IMG/VR virus record: IMGVR_UViG_3300029286_000018 | Span: 1-64,000 of that record | Reading direction: 5' to 3' (one strand) | From: a virus | DNA: 64,000 nt | Shown: in pieces, positions 61,137-64,000 of the stretch | Position numbering within the stretch: position 1 is the first letter of the stretch | Layout of the letters: each line of letters begins with the position of its first letter | Position numbers and translations under genes: made by a program | The notes under the pieces: model-generated | What the model was told of the DNA's origin: nothing | The model's database searches: none | The model's input: the letters and a program-made list of their open reading frames with translations, nothing else

Positions 61137-62246
61137 ATGTCAGTAGAAGGACAACCATCATTTAGCGTTCCTCCACCGTTGGGTCTTGCAGATCCAACGG
61201 CTCGTCCAGCATATGCTGGATATTCAGGCTTTGTAACATACGAGGCCACTCTTGGCGGTGCACTTAAGAAATATTTGCTACGCGCAGATCGCTGCAGCTT
61301 GAAGGGCACGCAAGCGATTGATACTGTCAAAGATATTGATGGTTCTATTGATTCAACCAGATATGCTTTAAAGTCTTTTGAAGTAAACGGGGACGTATCA
61401 TTCAATCTAGACTCTGCTCCAGACAGCGTTGGGTATAAAGCTTTTGCTCAGCTTTATTCAGATACAGTGTTGCGCAGTGCAGATGGTAGACTAAAGATTA
61501 GAGAGGTTCCTGGATCTCGCAATATGCTGGTGCGCTACAACAGCGAAGTTTCTTATAGATATCTTGATATAGTTCCAAGCAAAATGAGCATTGAATGTGC
61601 TGCTGGTGAAGCATTGCGTGTCTCCGTATCCTTCATGGGTAGAGGCCGTGAGGGGCCATTTGATGGCACTACAGCTGTCATGGGTGATGGTCTTGGCGCT
61701 ACCGTGGACGGTAGTGTCAATGTTGCTCCCGTGCGCGTAGTCACATATAACGACGTTACTATTGACATAGAGTCTGCCCCTATTTCAACAGGCGTTGTTG
61801 TCAATACTCCTCCTAGCATTACTCGTCTCCCTTTAGTTAAGAGCTTTAAAGTTGATATCGACAACGCTGTTGAGGCTGTTCATACGCTCAGCGGAACTCT
61901 CGCTGCATATGACCTTGTTGCTAAGAAAAGAACAATTAGTGGAAGCATAACATTCTTGGGTAGAAACAGAGACATTGGTGACTACGCATTGTATAATGAA
62001 ATTGGTCAAACTTCACGTGCCAACTTGCTGTTTAATGTAAGATTTGGCAACGTGACAAAGACTTTGTTCAAGTTACGTGGCGTGGTCTTTAAGATTGAGT
62101 CTATGGATCTCACTAATGACGTTCTAAACTCAACTATGGAATTTATGGCTCTTGGAGATCAAGCATTTAACTATGAATCTATTTCAGCTCTTGAAACTCC
62201 AAACACCAGTGCCAACGGATCTCAACATCCGTACCCATTCATTTAA
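61137..62246 (+). CDS. Tail tube protein (probable)
   Basis: AGAGGAG precedes ATG 61137. The 369-residue product is beta-rich and shows GFVTYEATLGGALKKYLLRA, SFEVNGDVSFNLDSAP, GEALRVSVSFMGRG, LVKSFKVDIDNAVEAVHTLS and KKRTISGSITFLGRN, the pattern of phage tail-tube proteins (two-layer beta fold with hairpin and helix). Codon use is more biased than in neighbours, fitting a major structural protein. It lies directly before the chaperone and tape-measure genes, the expected order. Confidence 0.75.
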   Translation: MSVEGQPSFSVPPPLGLADPTARPAYAGYSGFVTYEATLGGALKKYLLRADRCSLKGTQAIDTVKDIDGSIDSTRYALKSFEVNGDVSFNLDSAPDSVGYKAFAQLYSDTVLRSADGRLKIREVPGSRNMLVRYNSEVSYRYLDIVPSKMSIECAAGEALRVSVSFMGRGREGPFDGTTAVMGDGLGATVDGSVNVAPVRVVTYNDVTIDIESAPISTGVVVNTPPSITRLPLVKSFKVDIDNAVEAVHTLSGTLAAYDLVAKKRTISGSITFLGRNRDIGDYALYNEIGQTSRANLLFNVRFGNVTKTLFKLRGVVFKIESMDLTNDVLNSTMEFMALGDQAFNYESISALETPNTSANGSQHPYPFI

Positions 62247-62251
62247 AATGT

Positions 62252-62275
62252 CGATAGAACATTGAGGTTCTATCG
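62252..62275 (+). promoter_or_regulatory. Nine-bp hairpin overlapping the ribosome site of the tail chaperone gene
   Basis: CGATAGAAC (62252-62260), loop ATTGAG, GTTCTATCG (62267-62275), then TATTT and GTG 62281. It could be a weak terminator after the tube gene, giving many tube but few chaperone copies. The only Shine-Dalgarno-like bases (GAGG 62264-62267) lie in its loop and stem base, so it may also limit translation. Confidence 0.55.
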
Positions 62276-62280
62276 TATTT

Positions 62281-62688
62281 GTGAATAACTTAGTTATCAA
62301 TCAAGACGTAAAGGCTTATATAATAAGCGGTGGCTTTGTTTCCGCTGAGCTATTGGCTGAGCAGCCAGAATATCCTCTCCCAGAAAATGTTTTTATATTA
62401 AAATTAGAGTCTACTTGGAAATATCCAACTATATCAAGTAGAAAAACCTTGGTAAAAGAACTTGAGGTTTTTGATCCAATCAAGGTTGAGATAACAGTAG
62501 ATAATATTACATATAAAAATGCTTTTATTAAGCATTATATCCAATCTTGGAACATACGTGGTCCAGACATAGATGAAGGCGGCGACGCAAGTAAGATAGA
62601 AGACTTGCCATGCGACCTAGTTGACATCATGTATCAGGGTATTATGGGAGTGTCAAAAAAGGCGGAGGAAGAGCTGGGAAAAGTCTAA
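62281..62688 (+). CDS. Tail assembly chaperone, short form
   Basis: GTG 62281 starts a 135-residue product (MNNLVINQDVKAYIISGGFV) with a beta half (LESTWKYPTISSRKTLVKEL) and a helical acidic C-terminus (GGDASKIEDLPCDLVDIMYQ). It lies between tube and tape measure, where G/GT-type chaperones occur. Its last codons TCA AAA AAG ... CTG GGA AAA GTC TAA contain two correctly phased slippery heptamers, consistent with the lambda G/GT arrangement. Confidence 0.65.
   Translation: MNNLVINQDVKAYIISGGFVSAELLAEQPEYPLPENVFILKLESTWKYPTISSRKTLVKELEVFDPIKVEITVDNITYKNAFIKHYIQSWNIRGPDIDEGGDASKIEDLPCDLVDIMYQGIMGVSKKAEEELGKV
62655..62682 (+). promoter_or_regulatory. -1 ribosomal frameshift site (A AAA AAG and G GGA AAA heptamers with internal SD)
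   Basis: A_AAA_AAG (62655-62661) and G_GGA_AAA (62676-62682) are both in the correct phase. GGAGG (62663-62667) sits eight bases before the second, the spacing at which an internal Shine-Dalgarno stimulates -1 slippage. After either slip the frame is open through AGT CTA AAG GCG CTT CGT GAT into the 62703 frame. Lambda uses G_GGA_AAG at the same place in its genome. Confidence 0.75.
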
Positions 62689-62915
62689 AGGCGCTTCGTG
62701 ATATGATGACAGAATCCAAGTTTGATGAAGCGCCTGAAATGTTAAAAGAGTATATCCTAGCTCAAGACTTAGGATGGTCTTTAGAATATATTAGATCTTT
62801 ATCCGAAAATGATAGAGATAAATTTTTTATGTTAGCCATTACAAAAATGTCATATAAAAATTTCGATATCATGAATATGATGGCTATCACAACTACAGGT
62901 AAATCACTTATTTAA
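62682..62915 (+). CDS. Tail assembly chaperone, frameshift extension (T-like part)
   Basis: Read after a -1 slip at GGGAAAA, this adds 77 residues (SLKALRDMMTESKFDEAPEM) to the 134 residues before the slip, giving a 211-residue long form. The frame also has its own ATG at 62703/62706, but without a good ribosome site. The sequence is helical (LAQDLGWSLEYIRSLSENDR, KMSYKNFDIMNMMAI), like the C-terminal parts of GT chaperones that hold the tape measure. Ends 10 bases before the next gene. Confidence 0.65.
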   Translation, partial: SLKALRDMMTESKFDEAPEMLKEYILAQDLGWSLEYIRSLSENDRDKFFMLAITKMSYKNFDIMNMMAITTTGKSLI

Positions 62916-62925
62916 AGGAGAAAAT

Positions 62926-63312
62926 ATGGGAATTTTTATAACAGACAATGACACAGTAGACGTTTCTTTTTTTGTTGGGGCAGTTGACAATGAGATGCTT
63001 TGTTCAGAGACAGAGGCAGAGGCCAAGGACAAATTTAAAGAAAATGCTTTTGAAAAGCATTTCATCAGTTTTAAGAAAATGAATTATGGTACAATGAAAA
63101 AAGTACAAGCTGCATGCATGCAGGAATCAGACGGTAAGTTTGTATTTAATCCATTAAGATTTAGAGCAGAAAGATTTATGCAGTCTATTAAAAAGTGGTC
63201 ATTCAAGGACGCGGCTGGCAATACTGTTCCGATTAGTTCTCAAACAATCGACAGTTTGTCTGACGTAGTAGCAAACTTTTTAATTGACTTGTTTGAAAGG
63301 AAAACAGGTTAA
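62926..63312 (+). CDS. Tail assembly chaperone-like protein (128 aa)
   Basis: AAAGGAG precedes ATG 62926. The product includes HFISFKKMNYGTMKKVQAAC and KKWSFKDAAGNTVPISSQTI followed by a hydrophobic helix (SDVVANFLIDLFERK). The W-x-F/L-x-D-x-x-G-x-x-V-P pattern occurs in tail assembly chaperones and related pre-tape-measure proteins. It lies five bases before the tape measure. It may act with the frameshift pair just upstream. Confidence 0.6.
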   Translation: MGIFITDNDTVDVSFFVGAVDNEMLCSETEAEAKDKFKENAFEKHFISFKKMNYGTMKKVQAACMQESDGKFVFNPLRFRAERFMQSIKKWSFKDAAGNTVPISSQTIDSLSDVVANFLIDLFERKTG

Positions 63313-63316
63313 ATAA

Positions 63317-64000
63317 ATGGGTGCAGGTGAGCAAATCTCCGGGTTATTAGTATCACTTGACGCTTTATCCAAGGGCCTTGGAGGCGTTGGTATAAATGCG
63401 CAAGCCATCACGGGAAGACTCACTACTCTTTATCAAAGCTTTGTTGCTCTGTCTGTAGTTACAAATACTACAGGCAAAGAAATGGATGCTCTTGCTGCTA
63501 GAACTCTGCAAATTTCTAAGCAGATGGGTTATACCCAAGAGTCAGTCATTTCAATGCAAAAAACCTTGATGGTTGGATTTCAAAAACCAATTGATGACGT
63601 TGATACATTTAATAATCTTCTGGCAAGATCAGAGCAATTATTTGGAAGAAATGAGGAGTCTGCCAGCCGATTTATAGATACACTTGCAAAACAAAGTAAG
63701 GAAATGTCTTCTCTTAGAGATCTTACTCTAGAGATATCTAACATTCAGGGTCGTGCAGCCAAAGAAGGCAGGGAATTAAATGCCAGAGAGCTTCAGGGCT
63801 TGGAGGCTCAAGTAGGCTTAAGCCAGCAGATTTTAGAGATGAAGTTCATGACCGGCGAGATTGATATAGACAAATATAATACAAGCATGAGAATTATAGA
63901 ACAGCAAAAAGATGATCAGAGTAATATACTAAACGGGGCCAAGGCCTATACCGAGATACAACAAAAGCAGCTTGCCTATACGGTTGCTGAAGGCAATGCT
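63317..64000 (+). CDS. Tape measure protein, N-terminal part (runs off window)
   Basis: ATG 63317 opens a frame with no stop to base 64000 (228 codons). It begins MGAGEQISGLLVSLDALSKG and is helical throughout: ALAARTLQISKQMGYTQESV, FNNLLARSEQLFGRNEESAS, LNARELQGLEAQVGLSQQIL, IIEQQKDDQSN. A long Gln/Leu/Ala-rich helical protein directly after the chaperones fits the tail length-determining tape measure. The weak Shine-Dalgarno (AAAGG about 18 bases upstream) suggests low-level expression. Confidence 0.75.
   Translation, partial: MGAGEQISGLLVSLDALSKGLGGVGINAQAITGRLTTLYQSFVALSVVTNTTGKEMDALAARTLQISKQMGYTQESVISMQKTLMVGFQKPIDDVDTFNNLLARSEQLFGRNEESASRFIDTLAKQSKEMSSLRDLTLEISNIQGRAAKEGRELNARELQGLEAQVGLSQQILEMKFMTGEIDIDKYNTSMRIIEQQKDDQSNILNGAKAYTEIQQKQLAYTVAEGNA

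Noticed and set aside
1-64000. tRNA genes, integrase or attachment sites
   Set aside because: Intergenic gaps are short and none shows a cloverleaf or repeat pair; no recombinase motifs are seen in any frame.

Overview
The window is a 64 kb piece of a large tailed-phage (Caudoviricetes) genome. It is AT-rich and densely packed, with start and stop codons often overlapping, and all but one gene lie on the plus strand. I see no tRNA, rRNA, integrase, insertion sequence or CRISPR array. Terminase, portal, prohead protease, HK97-type capsid protein, tail tube, tail chaperones and the start of a tape measure are present, so this is the structural half of a virus well above T4-like gene content. 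Cyanophage-like fibre ends and phage-encoded LPS-type sugar genes suggest an aquatic phage of a Gram-negative host, but the host cannot be fixed from sequence. No tail sheath gene is recognisable here.

Layout. 1-13.4 kb: adhesion module. It has three very repetitive fibre genes, three tandem LamG-like proteins, small accessory genes and a 13-repeat RCC1-like propeller. 13.4-20.5 kb: a visibly GC-richer carbohydrate island. It holds a sulfotransferase/TPR/GT9 fusion, glycosyltransferases, a methyltransferase and an almost complete ADP-heptose pathway (HldE-type kinase, HldD epimerase, HAD phosphatase fused to an adenylyltransferase, and a cupin). 20.9-42.1 kb: head module. It starts with TerL, whose Walker A motif is split by a LAGLIDADG intein, followed by many small virion proteins, a portal carrying a C-terminal DUF559/Vsr-like nuclease domain, a 1933-residue protease/scaffold polyprotein, a decoration-like protein and the major capsid protein with a strong terminator. 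42.2-46.1 kb: a free-standing homing endonuclease, a CCA-adding-type nucleotidyltransferase and the only minus-strand gene. 46.1-64 kb: neck and tail module. It includes a glycosyltransferase, a subtilisin-like protease, connector proteins, PhoH, a 976-residue protein, an actin-like ATPase, tail completion proteins, tail tube, a -1 frameshift chaperone pair and the tape measure.

Three themes join these genes. First, a short peptide, Lys-x-Ala-(Ser/Gln/Asn), recurs more than 20 times in the protease/scaffold polyprotein and again in most small head proteins, often at their N-termini. Because prohead proteases share the herpesvirus assemblin fold, which cuts Ala|Ser, I propose it as the maturation cleavage and capsid-targeting signal of this phage. 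Second, two genes show canonical -1 slippery heptamers leading into long open extensions: the tail chaperone, where it is expected, and a head protein that would gain a zinc ribbon, where it is not. Third, adhesion and sugar genes sit together, suggesting that the phage alters host surface glycans or glycosylates its own virion.
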